A stretch of DNA of 42,864 nt from Verrucomicrobiaceae bacterium. Its GTDB lineage: Bacteria > Verrucomicrobiota > Verrucomicrobiae > Verrucomicrobiales > Akkermansiaceae. The stretch covers positions 1 to 42,864 of the forward strand of contig RPOS01000020.1 of assembly GCA_003820635.1 (NCBI GenBank), read 5' to 3'. The notes under the pieces are model-generated. The model did not search any database. It was not told where the DNA came from and worked only from the letters and a program-made list of their open reading frames with translations. Each line of letters starts with the position of its first letter. The first letter of the stretch is position 1. Shown piece by piece: positions 35,737 through 42,864 of the stretch. Made by a program: the position numbers and the translations under genes.

Positions 35737-37497
35737 TCAATAAACGTCGCGTTGATAGCGTTTGGATTTCTTGAGGTCTTCGACGTAGGCCTCGGCGGCT
35801 TCGCGGGATTTGGAGCCTTCGGTCTGGATGATGGAAACGAGCGCTTCGTGGACATCGGCGGCCATGCGGGAGGCATCGCCGCAGACGTAGAAGTGCGCGC
35901 CTTGCTCAAGCCAGGCGTAGAGGTCGCGGCCGCGCTCCTTGATGCGTTGCTGGACGTAGATTTTCTCCGGTTGGTCGCGCGAGAAGGCGACGTCGAGGCG
36001 GCTGAGCGCGCCGCTCTTGAGGTGATCCTGCCATTCAAGCTGATAGAGGAAGTCGTAGAGGTAGTGCTGATCGCCCATGAAGAGCCAGTTTTTGCCGGTG
36101 ACTCCGAGCGCGGCGCGGTGCTCGACGAAGGCGCGGAACGGCGCGATGCCGGTGCCGGGGCCGACCATGATGACGGGCGTCGAGCCATCGGCGGGGAGGC
36201 GGAAGTTTTTGTTAGGCTGGACGAACACAGGGACCTTGTCGCCGGGCTTCACCAAGTCCGCGAGATAGGTGGAGCACACGCCCTTGCGCTGGCGGCCGTG
36301 GGCCTGATAGCGCACGGCGGCCACAGTGAGGTGCACCTCGTCCGGATGGGCGAGCGGGCTGGAGGCGATGGAATAAAGGCGCGGCGGCAGCTTGCGGAAA
36401 ATGCCGGCCAGCGCATCGGCGGGCAGGCCGCTGGGGGCGAACTCCTCGATGGCATCGACGATCTCGCGGCCGTGCAGATACATTTTGAGGCGTTCCTTGG
36501 AATCGTCGGCGAGCAGGGCGCGCAGTTCGCTGGAGTCGCTAGCCTCGGCGAGCTTGGTGAGCACGGTTTTGGAAAGTGCGGTGATATCCAGGTCCTCGCG
36601 CAGGGCATCGGCGAGGCGGCGGTGGGCGGTGGATTTGGTGATGATTTCCTCCTCGCCGGTGAGCCTGGCGGCGGCGAGCACGGCCTGGACGACGGCCGGC
36701 GCGTTGCTCGGGACCACGGCGAGGACATCGCCCGCCTCGTATCTCAGGCCGGAGCCGGTGAGTGAGAATTCCAGGTGAAGGGTTTCCTTGATGGAGCCCT
36801 TGCCGTTGAGCAGGACGCTCTCCAGCAACTCGGCGCAGTAGGGGTTTTTCTTGCCGTATTCGATGGGCGGCACTGCGACCGCGGAGGAAACCTGCGCCAG
36901 CGGGGTGCTTGGGGCCAGCGCGGTGAGCGCACGGTCGAGCCAGCCGCAGAAGTCTTCCTCGAAGTCGACATCGCAATCCTGGCGGGCGGCCACGCGGGTC
37001 GCGCCGAGGGAGTGCAACTTGGAATCGATGTCTTTGCCGGTTTGGCAGAATTTTTCGTAGGATGTGTCGCCCAGCGCGCAAACCGAGAAGCGGACCTCAG
37101 CGAGGCTGGCATCGCAGGCCATGAAGTCCTTGTAAAAGGTGGCCGCCGTCTCGGGCGGCTCGCCATCGCCCCAGGTGGAAACGACCACCAGCAGGTTCGG
37201 CATGCCCGCGAGCTCGGCAGGCGTGCATTCGGACATGTTCTTCATGGCGGCTTGGAAACCGCGCTTTCTGGCCTCTTTCACGGTGCGGTCGGCAAGGGCC
37301 TCGCAGTTTCCGGACTCCGTGCCATAAAGCACGACCAGCTTGCCGGCTGCCGCTGCGGGCGCTGGATCCGTGGCACAAGCCGCCGCCGAGGCGAGAAAGC
37401 CGCTCAGCCAGCCGCGCTGGACGGAATCGAAACTGGCAATCAGCGAATCAAGGGCGCGGCGCTGGTCGGGATTGAATGGAGCGTGCTCGGGAAGCAT
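35737..37497 (-). CDS. cysJ: Sulfite reductase (NADPH) flavoprotein alpha subunit
   Basis: The 586-residue protein has three parts: an N-terminal flavodoxin domain (LVVLYGTESGNCEALADRT, STWGDGEPPET), a connecting and FAD-binding domain (RLYSIASSPLAHPDEVHLTV, GVCSTYLADL) and an NADPH domain (PVIMVGPGTGIAPFRAFVEHR, YVCGDASRMAADVHEAL), ending SKRYQRDVY. It passes electrons from NADPH through FAD and FMN to CysI. A roughly 50-residue N-terminal stretch precedes the flavodoxin fold. It heads the operon cysJ-cysI-cysH; a putative promoter is at 37508-37537. Confidence 0.95.
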   Translation of the reverse strand: MLPEHAPFNPDQRRALDSLIASFDSVQRGWLSGFLASAAACATDPAPAAAAGKLVVLYGTESGNCEALADRTVKEARKRGFQAAMKNMSECTPAELAGMPNLLVVVSTWGDGEPPETAATFYKDFMACDASLAEVRFSVCALGDTSYEKFCQTGKDIDSKLHSLGATRVAARQDCDVDFEEDFCGWLDRALTALAPSTPLAQVSSAVAVPPIEYGKKNPYCAELLESVLLNGKGSIKETLHLEFSLTGSGLRYEAGDVLAVVPSNAPAVVQAVLAAARLTGEEEIITKSTAHRRLADALREDLDITALSKTVLTKLAEASDSSELRALLADDSKERLKMYLHGREIVDAIEEFAPSGLPADALAGIFRKLPPRLYSIASSPLAHPDEVHLTVAAVRYQAHGRQRKGVCSTYLADLVKPGDKVPVFVQPNKNFRLPADGSTPVIMVGPGTGIAPFRAFVEHRAALGVTGKNWLFMGDQHYLYDFLYQLEWQDHLKSGALSRLDVAFSRDQPEKIYVQQRIKERGRDLYAWLEQGAHFYVCGDASRMAADVHEALVSIIQTEGSKSREAAEAYVEDLKKSKRYQRDVY

Positions 37498-37507
37498 AAA
37501 CCTTAGT

Positions 37508-37537
37508 TATCTACCTTTTTTTGTGAGGTTTCGGCAA
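37508..37537 (-). promoter_or_regulatory. Putative cysJIH promoter
   Basis: On the minus strand TTGCCG (37532-37537), 18 bp including an A7 tract, TAGATA (37508-37513), 10 nt before the ATG of cysJ. The spacer A-tract is unusual for this GC-rich sequence. No riboswitch fits in the remaining leader. Confidence 0.4.
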
Positions 37538-37592
37538 GAACTTGAGACGGAATCAGCGGGCAGGCAACCATTTTCTGCGCAATTTTTCGGGC

Positions 37593-38630
37593 TCAGCAGA
37601 CATGGAAGACCCACTTGCCGTGGGCGGTTCCCTGCTCCATGGCGGTGTGGGCCTCGCGGAGATTGGCGGCGCTGAGGGCATCGAAGACGCGGGTGTGGAG
37701 TTTCGGAAAACGGCCGGAATCGCAGCGGGCGGCGATTGCCGCGAGGTATTGGCCCTGCAGGTGCATATCGGGTGATTTGAAGCGGGCGCGGGCGGCCATG
37801 AACTCCCAGGCGATGCGCACGCACTTGGCCTTGAGCGGATCGCCGAGGTGGAGTTTTTCGCGCGGCTCGACGATGAGACCCAGCGCGCCGAAGGGGGCAA
37901 TGAGGTCGGCGGTGGCGTCCCAGTAGGCCTCGGTATTGAAGAGATTGGCGATGTAGGGAAACGCGGTGATGCCGAGCGCCTCCGCCTGCGGCCGCAGCGG
38001 CTCGCGGTGGTTGATGAGGTGGTGCGCGCCGAGCTTGAGGCACCAATCCCGCGTTTCCGGCCGCGAGGCGGTGGCCACCACGGTGAGACCGGCACTCCGC
38101 GCGATGGGGATGAGCGCGGAGCCCACGCCGCCGGCGCCGTTGATGATGAGCAGGGGTTTCCCGGCATCCTTGCCGCCGGGATCCACTCCCATGCGCTCGA
38201 AAAGCAGCTCCCACGCGGTGAGCGCCACCAGCGGAATGGCAGCGGATTCCACAAACGACCACGACTCCGGCTTGCGGGCTACGAGCCGGAAATCCACCGC
38301 CTGATACCCGGCATTGCAGCCCGGTCGGGTGAGATCCCCGGAGTAAAACACCTCGTCGCCCGGAGAAAACCCACTGACCTCGGCGCCCACGGACTCCACC
38401 GTCCCGGCGGCGTCCCAGCCGAGGATGCGCGGCGGGTCATGCGGCCCGGCACCGAGCGCGGCGCGGATCTTGGTATCCACCGGGTTCACGGCGCAGGCGC
38501 GCACCCGGACGAGCAGGTCCATCGGGCCGGGCACGGGTTTTTCCGTCTCGAATTCCACAAGGCATCCGGAGTCCGAAACCGGGAGAAACTGACGCGCGCC
38601 GATCGCTCTCATGGGATGTTTCAGATTCAT
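37593..38630 (-). CDS. Zinc-type alcohol dehydrogenase/quinone oxidoreductase family protein
   Basis: The 345-residue medium-chain reductase has CAVNPVDTKIRAALG, ILGWDAAGTVESVGAEVSGFSPGDEVFYSG and the Rossmann glycine loop INGAGGVGSALIPIARSAG, then NHREPLRPQAEALG. It lacks the catalytic-zinc Cys/His set, so it is zinc-independent despite the family name, probably reducing quinones or enones with NADPH. The ATG overlaps the end of the AEC transporter gene by 4 bp; an ATG at 38612 would remove six residues. Confidence 0.85.
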   Translation of the reverse strand: MNLKHPMRAIGARQFLPVSDSGCLVEFETEKPVPGPMDLLVRVRACAVNPVDTKIRAALGAGPHDPPRILGWDAAGTVESVGAEVSGFSPGDEVFYSGDLTRPGCNAGYQAVDFRLVARKPESWSFVESAAIPLVALTAWELLFERMGVDPGGKDAGKPLLIINGAGGVGSALIPIARSAGLTVVATASRPETRDWCLKLGAHHLINHREPLRPQAEALGITAFPYIANLFNTEAYWDATADLIAPFGALGLIVEPREKLHLGDPLKAKCVRIAWEFMAARARFKSPDMHLQGQYLAAIAARCDSGRFPKLHTRVFDALSAANLREAHTAMEQGTAHGKWVFHVC

Positions 38631-39580
38631 GGCAGGAGGGGGTTGAGGCCGATCCAGCGGCAGCCCAGCAAAATGATCCATGGCAGGGAAATCAAGCTCA
38701 GCCCCGTGGTGAACACCACCACCTGCGCGGCAATGGCCGGGCGGCCGCCATACATCCGCGCCAGCATGATGGGAGTCACCGCCGCGGGCATCGCCGCCTG
38801 GATCACCAGCACCTGCCGCAGCTCGGGGATGATCGGCAGGTATTTGGCCGCCGCCAGGAAGAGCATGGGCACCAGCATCAGCCGCACCAGCGTGGAGCCG
38901 AAAATCACTTTCGCCGTCGGCCGTTCCGCCATCACCAGATCCACCGTGCTGCAGCCGATGATCAACACCGCCAGCGGGATCGCCCCGGCTCCGATCATCG
39001 AGAGCCCGGTGCGGAATGACCCGGTGATGTGAATGTCCCAGCCGGTCGCCACCAGCAGCAAGCCACAGAGCACGGCGATCACCGGGCCGTTGAGGATGCG
39101 CCGCCACAGGATGCCGCGCTCGCCGCTCATGATAAGCACGCCCACCGACCACATCGCCAGCTCGCAGCCGATGTTGTGGACAAAAAGGACGGCCAGCGCG
39201 CCGGTGCTCCACATGATTTCCACCACCGGCACGGCGGTGAAGCCGAAGTTCTGGAAACCCGACGCCAGCCCGAAGGTGCGCAAGCCGGTGCCGCGTTCAA
39301 AGCCGATCAAGCGCCCCACCGCCATGCCAATGGCCGCACCTGCGAGAATCAGACAAAACCCCGCCACCAGCGAGCTCATCACCACCGATCCACTGCGCAG
39401 CACCTCGCTGCCGAGGATTTTATCCAGCATGAAGGCCGGCAGCATGATGGTGTAAACCACCCGCATCACCCCGTCGTCATTCTCGCGGCGCAGCACCTTG
39501 GTCCAGCGCAGCACGGCACCCGCCACCAGCAGCAGGTAAATCGGCAGCACCGAGGCCACAACATCCCAGACCGAAATCAC
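38627..39580 (-). CDS. AEC-family transporter (auxin efflux carrier-like)
   Basis: The 317-residue protein is highly hydrophobic with about ten helices (VVASVLPIYLLLVAGAVLRW, VRLMLVPMLFLAAAKYLPII, VVFTTGLSLISLPWIILLG) and the AEC halves joined by a charged loop. Family members export organic acids, malonate or related compounds across the inner membrane. The substrate is not clear. It is translationally coupled (ATGA) to the oxidoreductase gene. Confidence 0.85.
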   Translation of the reverse strand: MISVWDVVASVLPIYLLLVAGAVLRWTKVLRRENDDGVMRVVYTIMLPAFMLDKILGSEVLRSGSVVMSSLVAGFCLILAGAAIGMAVGRLIGFERGTGLRTFGLASGFQNFGFTAVPVVEIMWSTGALAVLFVHNIGCELAMWSVGVLIMSGERGILWRRILNGPVIAVLCGLLLVATGWDIHITGSFRTGLSMIGAGAIPLAVLIIGCSTVDLVMAERPTAKVIFGSTLVRLMLVPMLFLAAAKYLPIIPELRQVLVIQAAMPAAVTPIMLARMYGGRPAIAAQVVVFTTGLSLISLPWIILLGCRWIGLNPLLP

Positions 39581-39764
39581 CGGCGCAGCCTTCCGCCCGC
39601 CCCCCTACCCTGCAAGCGCATAATCCGGCCCTTGCAAACCACCCGCCAGAGGTCCGGTGGTGAAATTCCGCGAATTCCTTGCGTGAATTTTTCCCGGCTT
39701 GCAGGATATTGCGCCGCGCGCCGATGATCGGCCCGCCACATCCAACCCACACACCCCAAACCTC

Positions 39765-40109
39765 ATGAACTCACGCCGCCATTTCCTTTCCAAGCTCGCC
39801 TTTGCCGCCCCCATCGCCCTTGGCACACGACTTGCCGCCCAGGACACGCCGCCGCCCGTGAAGCTGGAGGAAACGGATCCGGTGGCCATGGCGCTCGGCT
39901 ACAAGATGGACACCAACAAGGTGGACCAGACCAAATACCCGCAGCACAAACCGGAGCAACGCTGTGATGGCTGCGCCCTGGTCGCACCCGGCTCACCCGC
40001 GGGCGAATTCATTCCCTGCACCGCATTCCAGAACAAGCTGGTGGCCGCCGGCGGCTGGTGCATGGCCTTCGCCAAAAAGCCGGAACCGGCGGAAGCACCC
40101 AAGCCGTAA
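39765..40109 (+). CDS. High-potential iron-sulfur protein (HiPIP), Tat-exported
   Basis: The 114-residue protein begins MNSRRHFLSKLAFAAPIALGTRLAAQ, a twin-arginine type signal. The mature part has four Cys in the HiPIP spacing: RCDGCALVAP, FIPCTAF and GGWCMAF, which bind a [4Fe-4S] cluster. HiPIPs carry electrons in the periplasm between membrane complexes. The mature sequence is short, and the C-terminal KKPEPAEAPKP tail looks disordered. No partner gene is in the window. Confidence 0.88.
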   Translation: MNSRRHFLSKLAFAAPIALGTRLAAQDTPPPVKLEETDPVAMALGYKMDTNKVDQTKYPQHKPEQRCDGCALVAPGSPAGEFIPCTAFQNKLVAAGGWCMAFAKKPEPAEAPKP

Positions 40110-40114
40110 ACCGC

Positions 40115-40879
40115 TCACAGTTTCTTCTTCGGCTTCACCTTCACCGGCGCGGGCTTGGTTTCCTTCTCCGGTGAGGCCTTGGCCGGCGCGGCCTTGCCGA
40201 GCGGAATCCGGATGACCATGCTCTTGTCCAGCAGGCGCGTGCCTTCGCTGGAAAGTTCCTGCACCCGATAGATCACCAAGCCGTGCTTGCCGTCCACATA
40301 GCGGCCCAGCGCGATGTTCTCCTTGGTTTTGCCGAGACTGGTTTCCTCCTCGAAGCGCCATTCCCTGCCGGTCCACTCGCCGAGAATGCTCGCGGGGTCC
40401 GCCTTGACGTCGTCGATGCGCTTCAATTCGCCATTGGGCGAACGGAAGACGTCCGCTTTTTCCTCATAACGCAGGGTGGAAAGGGCGGCCGCCTTGCCAG
40501 TGGAGGCAATGACCCACGAACCGCCGGAACCTTCCCGGAGCAATAGCATCACTTCCTCCATCGGCTTGAACTCGCGCTTGCCCCACAAGGCGAGGTATTC
40601 GGCGTATTCCTCCTTGGTCAGGCCGAGACGCTCGTCGAAGGGCAGCGGCACGCCGGGATTCGCCTGCTCGGAAAATTCGCGGAACCACTTCGGGTCCTTG
40701 CGGGCAGAGGCCTCCACCTTGGCCACGTATTTGTCGATCTCCCGGGGTGGCACAACCATGCCGATCTGCCCGCGCTTGGGAACGCCGGGCTGCAACAGGC
40801 CATCGAACACTTTCGGCACCTCCGCCGCAGTGAGGCATGCGATCAGGGAAACGGCGGCGAGAGGGGCGTGGTATTTCAT
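40115..40879 (-). CDS. Exported protein of unknown function
   Basis: The 254-residue protein has a signal peptide (MKYHAPLAAVSLIACLTAAE) and a mostly charged body (RKDPKWFREFSEQANPGVPLPFDERLGLTKEEYAEYLALW, WREWRFEEETSLGKTKENIALGRYVDGKHG). The tail is a Lys/Pro/Ala-rich low-complexity stretch. I do not recognise the family. Start at 40879 is chosen for the signal peptide; the frame continues open upstream. It lies 58 bp after the end of the uracil-DNA glycosylase-like gene, in the same direction. Confidence 0.6.
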   Translation of the reverse strand: MKYHAPLAAVSLIACLTAAEVPKVFDGLLQPGVPKRGQIGMVVPPREIDKYVAKVEASARKDPKWFREFSEQANPGVPLPFDERLGLTKEEYAEYLALWGKREFKPMEEVMLLLREGSGGSWVIASTGKAAALSTLRYEEKADVFRSPNGELKRIDDVKADPASILGEWTGREWRFEEETSLGKTKENIALGRYVDGKHGLVIYRVQELSSEGTRLLDKSMVIRIPLGKAAPAKASPEKETKPAPVKVKPKKKL

Positions 40880-40937
40880 GGCAAGACGGGCAGGAACGTG
40901 GGCACGTCCCGGCCGGAACTCAAGCGGGGATTCGCCG

Positions 40938-41798
40938 CTACTTGGGCAGGAAGAAAGCACGTTGATTCTCCGAGATCGGCATTTCCAGACGCTCCATCAC
41001 CGCGAGCATGTCCTCCCAGACCTGGCGCTTGGTGGCATGGTCCGCATTGCTGCGCAGCAGGTAGCTCGGATGGTAGGTCACGCGCAGCGGGATGCCGCCG
41101 AGCTCATGCCACGCGCCGCGCAGGCTGCCGACGGTGGCCTCGCTGCCCAACAGCCCTTGAGCCGCGGTGCCGCCCAGCGCGATGATGCACTCCGGCCGCA
41201 CGATCTCCACCTCGGCGCGGATGAAGGGCAGGCAGGCGGCGATTTCCTCCGGGCCCGGCGGGCGGTTGTTGGTGGTCTGCCGCGGCGTGGCAGGGCGGAA
41301 CTTGACGATGTTGGAGATGTAAACTTCCTCCCGCGCCAGACCCATCGCCTTGAGGATGTCGGTGAGCTTTTGGCCGGCCGGGCCCACGAAGGGCTCGCGC
41401 TTTTTCTCCTCCTCGTAGCCGGGTGCCTCGCCCACCAGCATGATCCGCGCGTCGGGATTTCCGGTGGAGAAGACCATCGTTTCGCGCAGCGTTCCCAAGG
41501 CCCGCGCGGGCGGCCAGTTGGCGGCCTGCGCTTGCAACGAGGCGAGGCGCTCCGCCTTGGTGCTGCCCGTCACCGTGAGCATGCTGGAAACCACCACCGG
41601 CGCGGCTGGCGCGGCGGCTTGGGGCACAACGGCGGCTGCGGCAGGTGCGCGTTGTTCCTGCTTGGCCGTGCGGCCGCGGCGGTAAAGCGCCCGCAAACCC
41701 TCGCGAGCGGCATCGTCCAGCAGAATGTGGGTGACGCCCCGGGCCTTCTCGGCTTCCAGAAACTCAATCACGGCATCGACGGGGCGGCTCACGCCCAT
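40938..41798 (-). CDS. Uracil-DNA glycosylase family protein (family 4-like)
   Basis: The 286-residue protein has a UDG fold in its C-terminal 170 residues: IMLVGEAPGYEEEKKREPFVGPAGQKLTDIL (motif A), NIVKFRP and PEEIAACLPFI in the middle, and HPSYLLR (motif B). The N-terminus is a low-complexity Ala/Pro linker with a small helical start. In family 4 enzymes four Cys bind an Fe-S cluster; here the expected N-terminal pair (LGTLRETMVFSTG) and the CRPP are missing (FRPA), so the cluster is probably absent. It likely removes uracil or related bases. ATG at 41798 or GTG at 41792 (see promoter) may start it. Confidence 0.82.
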   Translation of the reverse strand: MGVSRPVDAVIEFLEAEKARGVTHILLDDAAREGLRALYRRGRTAKQEQRAPAAAAVVPQAAAPAAPVVVSSMLTVTGSTKAERLASLQAQAANWPPARALGTLRETMVFSTGNPDARIMLVGEAPGYEEEKKREPFVGPAGQKLTDILKAMGLAREEVYISNIVKFRPATPRQTTNNRPPGPEEIAACLPFIRAEVEIVRPECIIALGGTAAQGLLGSEATVGSLRGAWHELGGIPLRVTYHPSYLLRSNADHATKRQVWEDMLAVMERLEMPISENQRAFFLPK

Positions 41799-41799
41799 G

Positions 41800-41828
41800 A
41801 CGCTACGGATTCCGCCGCCGCAGTGCAA
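41800..41828 (-). promoter_or_regulatory. Putative promoter of the UDG-like gene
   Basis: On the minus strand TTGCAC (41823-41828), 17 bp, TAGCGT (41800-41805). It lies 1 nt from the ATG at 41798, so the true start is probably the GTG at 41792, which is 7 nt from the -10 box. Confidence 0.35.
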
Positions 41829-41881
41829 CCGCGGGATTTTCCCGCTGGATGCGGCCGGGGGAAACCGCTAGCAAGCCGTCC

Positions 41882-42022
41882 ATGAAATCGTGCTTCGGCC
41901 TGCTGGTGGTTCTGCTGGTCTTCACCGTGGTGATCGGCGGCGGTGCTTTGATCTGGTATCTGAGCCACAGCGCGGAGTTTTCACGCAAGGACACCCCGGT
42001 GCCGGTGCGGGTGGCCCGTTAG
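41882..42022 (+). CDS. Small single-pass membrane protein, 46 residues
   Basis: The product MKSCFGLLVVLLVFTVVIGGGALIWYLSHSAEFSRKD has a Cys after a short N-region, one membrane helix (about residues 6-27) and a polar C-terminal tail (TPVPVRVAR). Verrucomicrobial genomes encode similar tiny proteins, but I cannot assign a function. Its stop overlaps the stop of the J-domain gene on the other strand. The start at 41882 is the only one. Confidence 0.6.
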   Translation: MKSCFGLLVVLLVFTVVIGGGALIWYLSHSAEFSRKDTPVPVRVAR

Positions 42023-42564
42023 ACCAGGCGGCTGAACATGGCGCGCAGCGAGGCCCGCCATTTTTCGAGGAAGGCCAGGTTGCGCACGCTGGCCGAGGCT
42101 GCGCCAAGGTCCGCTGCGGCGGCGTTTTGGAAATCGGGGAAAACGGCGCACTCGCGCCCGATGGCCGCTTCAACCAGCGCGATGCAGCGCTCGACGTCTT
42201 CCCGGCAGCTTTGCGTTTCCCGCTCTAACAGCGCCCGGCCTAGCGCGGACTTCGCCTCATCGCGGCGGCGGGCCAGCGCTTCGGCCCGCTGGCTTGTCTC
42301 GCCGACCTGTGAGAACAGGTCCATGATTTCCGCAGCCAGCGTGCCGCGCGTTTCAACCGGCAGTCCGCGCAGTTCGAGCCAGTGCCGCAGGCGGCGCGAC
42401 GGGCTGGAGAGGATTTCAAAGGCCTGGCGCAGCGCGGCAAAGGCCTCCTCGCCGCCGCCGGCGTCCGGGTGCGCCTGCTTGCCCGCCTCGCGGTAAGCAT
42501 CCGCCAGCGTTTCCGCGGGAATCACCAGGCGCGGCTCGATGCCGAGAATTTCAAAAGCGTTCAT
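42019..42564 (-). CDS. J-domain (HscB-like) co-chaperone
   Basis: The 181-residue protein has an N-terminal J-domain with the HPD motif (KQAHPDAGGGEEAFAALRQAFEIL) in place after a short helix (FEILGIEPRL), and a C-terminal helical part (LFSQVGETSQRAEALARRRDEAKSAL) that resembles the HscB client domain. Such proteins stimulate DnaK/HscA; a role in iron-sulfur cluster transfer is likely but not shown by neighbours. Start at 42564 (MNAFEILG); GTG at 42573 would add three residues. It shares overlapping stops with the small membrane gene. Confidence 0.75.
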   Translation of the reverse strand: MNAFEILGIEPRLVIPAETLADAYREAGKQAHPDAGGGEEAFAALRQAFEILSSPSRRLRHWLELRGLPVETRGTLAAEIMDLFSQVGETSQRAEALARRRDEAKSALGRALLERETQSCREDVERCIALVEAAIGRECAVFPDFQNAAAADLGAASASVRNLAFLEKWRASLRAMFSRLV

Positions 42565-42666
42565 AAGGGGCACACACAGGCCCGGATAATCTGAAAACCC
42601 CAGCCACCCTTGTCACTCATTATCAAAACTTGCACCCGCTTTACCGTTTTCCGGCCCGGCGGTTTT

Positions 42667-42861
42667 TCATGGGCCATCCGCCAAAAGAAAATTTTGATCA
42701 TGGGTTAAGTCCTTTTTAACCGGCAGGCTCCAGATGTTGCGGAACTGGATGGCGCTGTTGTGGTCCTGCAGGCGCAGCGGGCTGGTCTTATACAAGGAGC
42801 CGCACTCGTTCCAATATCCGTGCAGGCCATAGGAGTTGAGGATTTGCACCTCGTAGTCCCC
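42667..42861 (-). pseudogene. 3' end of a DUF1080 (3-keto-disaccharide hydrolase-like) gene, internally deleted
   Basis: The frame from the window edge reads [28 protein letters not shown] and then directly [21 protein letters not shown] to a stop. In DUF1080 proteins YEVQILDSYG and the RLQDH..FRNIW segment are separated by about 60-100 residues; here they are fused, so the middle is deleted. A TAA codon also stands in frame at the very edge (42862-42864), perhaps from a G-run shortened by one. The upstream part is outside the window. Probably inactive. Confidence 0.55.
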
Positions 42862-42864
42862 TTA

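Noticed and set aside
37498..37592. SAM riboswitch or other sulfur-responsive leader before cysJ
   Set aside because: The predicted leader is only a few bases long and no conserved riboswitch core was seen.

Overview
The window reads as chromosomal DNA from a GC-rich Gram-negative bacterium, most likely of the Verrucomicrobiota (a Luteolibacter/Verrucomicrobiaceae-like lineage). This is inferred from the gene repertoire: outer-membrane porins, monomeric isocitrate dehydrogenase, a YlbF-like protein with a Cys-rich tail, an EboF-like phosphodiesterase, HiPIP, DUF1080 and GH78 remnants, and a RAYT transposase with its own hairpin repeats. No rRNA is present, so the placement is a judgement. Genes are dense, often convergent, with stop codons touching or overlapping.

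Layout. 1-3.6 kb: an inverted pair of REP-like hairpins, an L,D-transpeptidase, two lipoproteins, a GGCT-fold protein and a partly deleted nucleotidyltransferase pair. 3.6-7 kb: trpA, a YlbF-like gene and parE. 7-10.8 kb: a VapBC module, a phosphate-type porin, a DUF433/DUF5615 toxin-antitoxin cassette bracketed by 47-bp direct repeats, and a zinc alcohol dehydrogenase. 10.9-15.6 kb: an SprT-like protein overlapping a secreted C39-like peptidase, rpsN, an FmdB-type zinc ribbon, a CorC/HlyC-type transporter and an AbrB/PIN module. 15.6-24 kb: a HAD hydrolase, a dead MFS gene, an EboF-like phosphodiesterase, a second L,D-transpeptidase, trpB, an AddA-like helicase-nuclease and a LysM lipoprotein. 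24.1-28.2 kb: tRNA-Ala(CGC), a decayed icd tail, FitAB, the RAYT element and icd. 28.2-32 kb: an exported redoxin with a stand-alone DsbD-alpha protein, an alpha/beta hydrolase and an outer-membrane barrel. 32-37.5 kb: a GH78 pseudogene and the sulfate-reduction operon cysJ-cysI-cysH. 37.6-42.9 kb: an AEC transporter with an oxidoreductase, HiPIP, a uracil-DNA glycosylase-like protein, a small membrane protein, a J-domain protein and a broken DUF1080 gene.

How the genes work together. The core housekeeping functions are tryptophan synthase (trpA and trpB 15 kb apart), assimilatory sulfite reduction (cysJIH), the TCA cycle (icd), chromosome decatenation (parE) and translation (rpsN, tRNA-Ala). 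Cell-envelope genes (two L,D-transpeptidases, LysM protein, porin, barrel, lipoproteins) recur throughout. Between these sit four intact toxin-antitoxin modules and several gene corpses, so the region has been repeatedly invaded and pruned.

Most notable observations. (1) The DUF433/DUF5615 module lies inside a near-perfect 47-bp direct repeat, each copy carrying the overlapping 3' ends of both neighbouring genes, as if a 659-bp cassette had entered a shared stop-codon junction. (2) A divergent relic of the icd 3' end lies beside tRNA-Ala, so the FitAB/RAYT block is likewise bracketed by icd tails. (3) A recurrent promoter form (TTGCNN, 16-17 bp, TAAGNA-like) sits only 6-9 bases before the start codon of several genes, suggesting leaderless mRNAs. 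(4) A RAYT gene carries 50-bp double-hairpin repeats sharing a head sequence with the hairpins at the left edge of the window.
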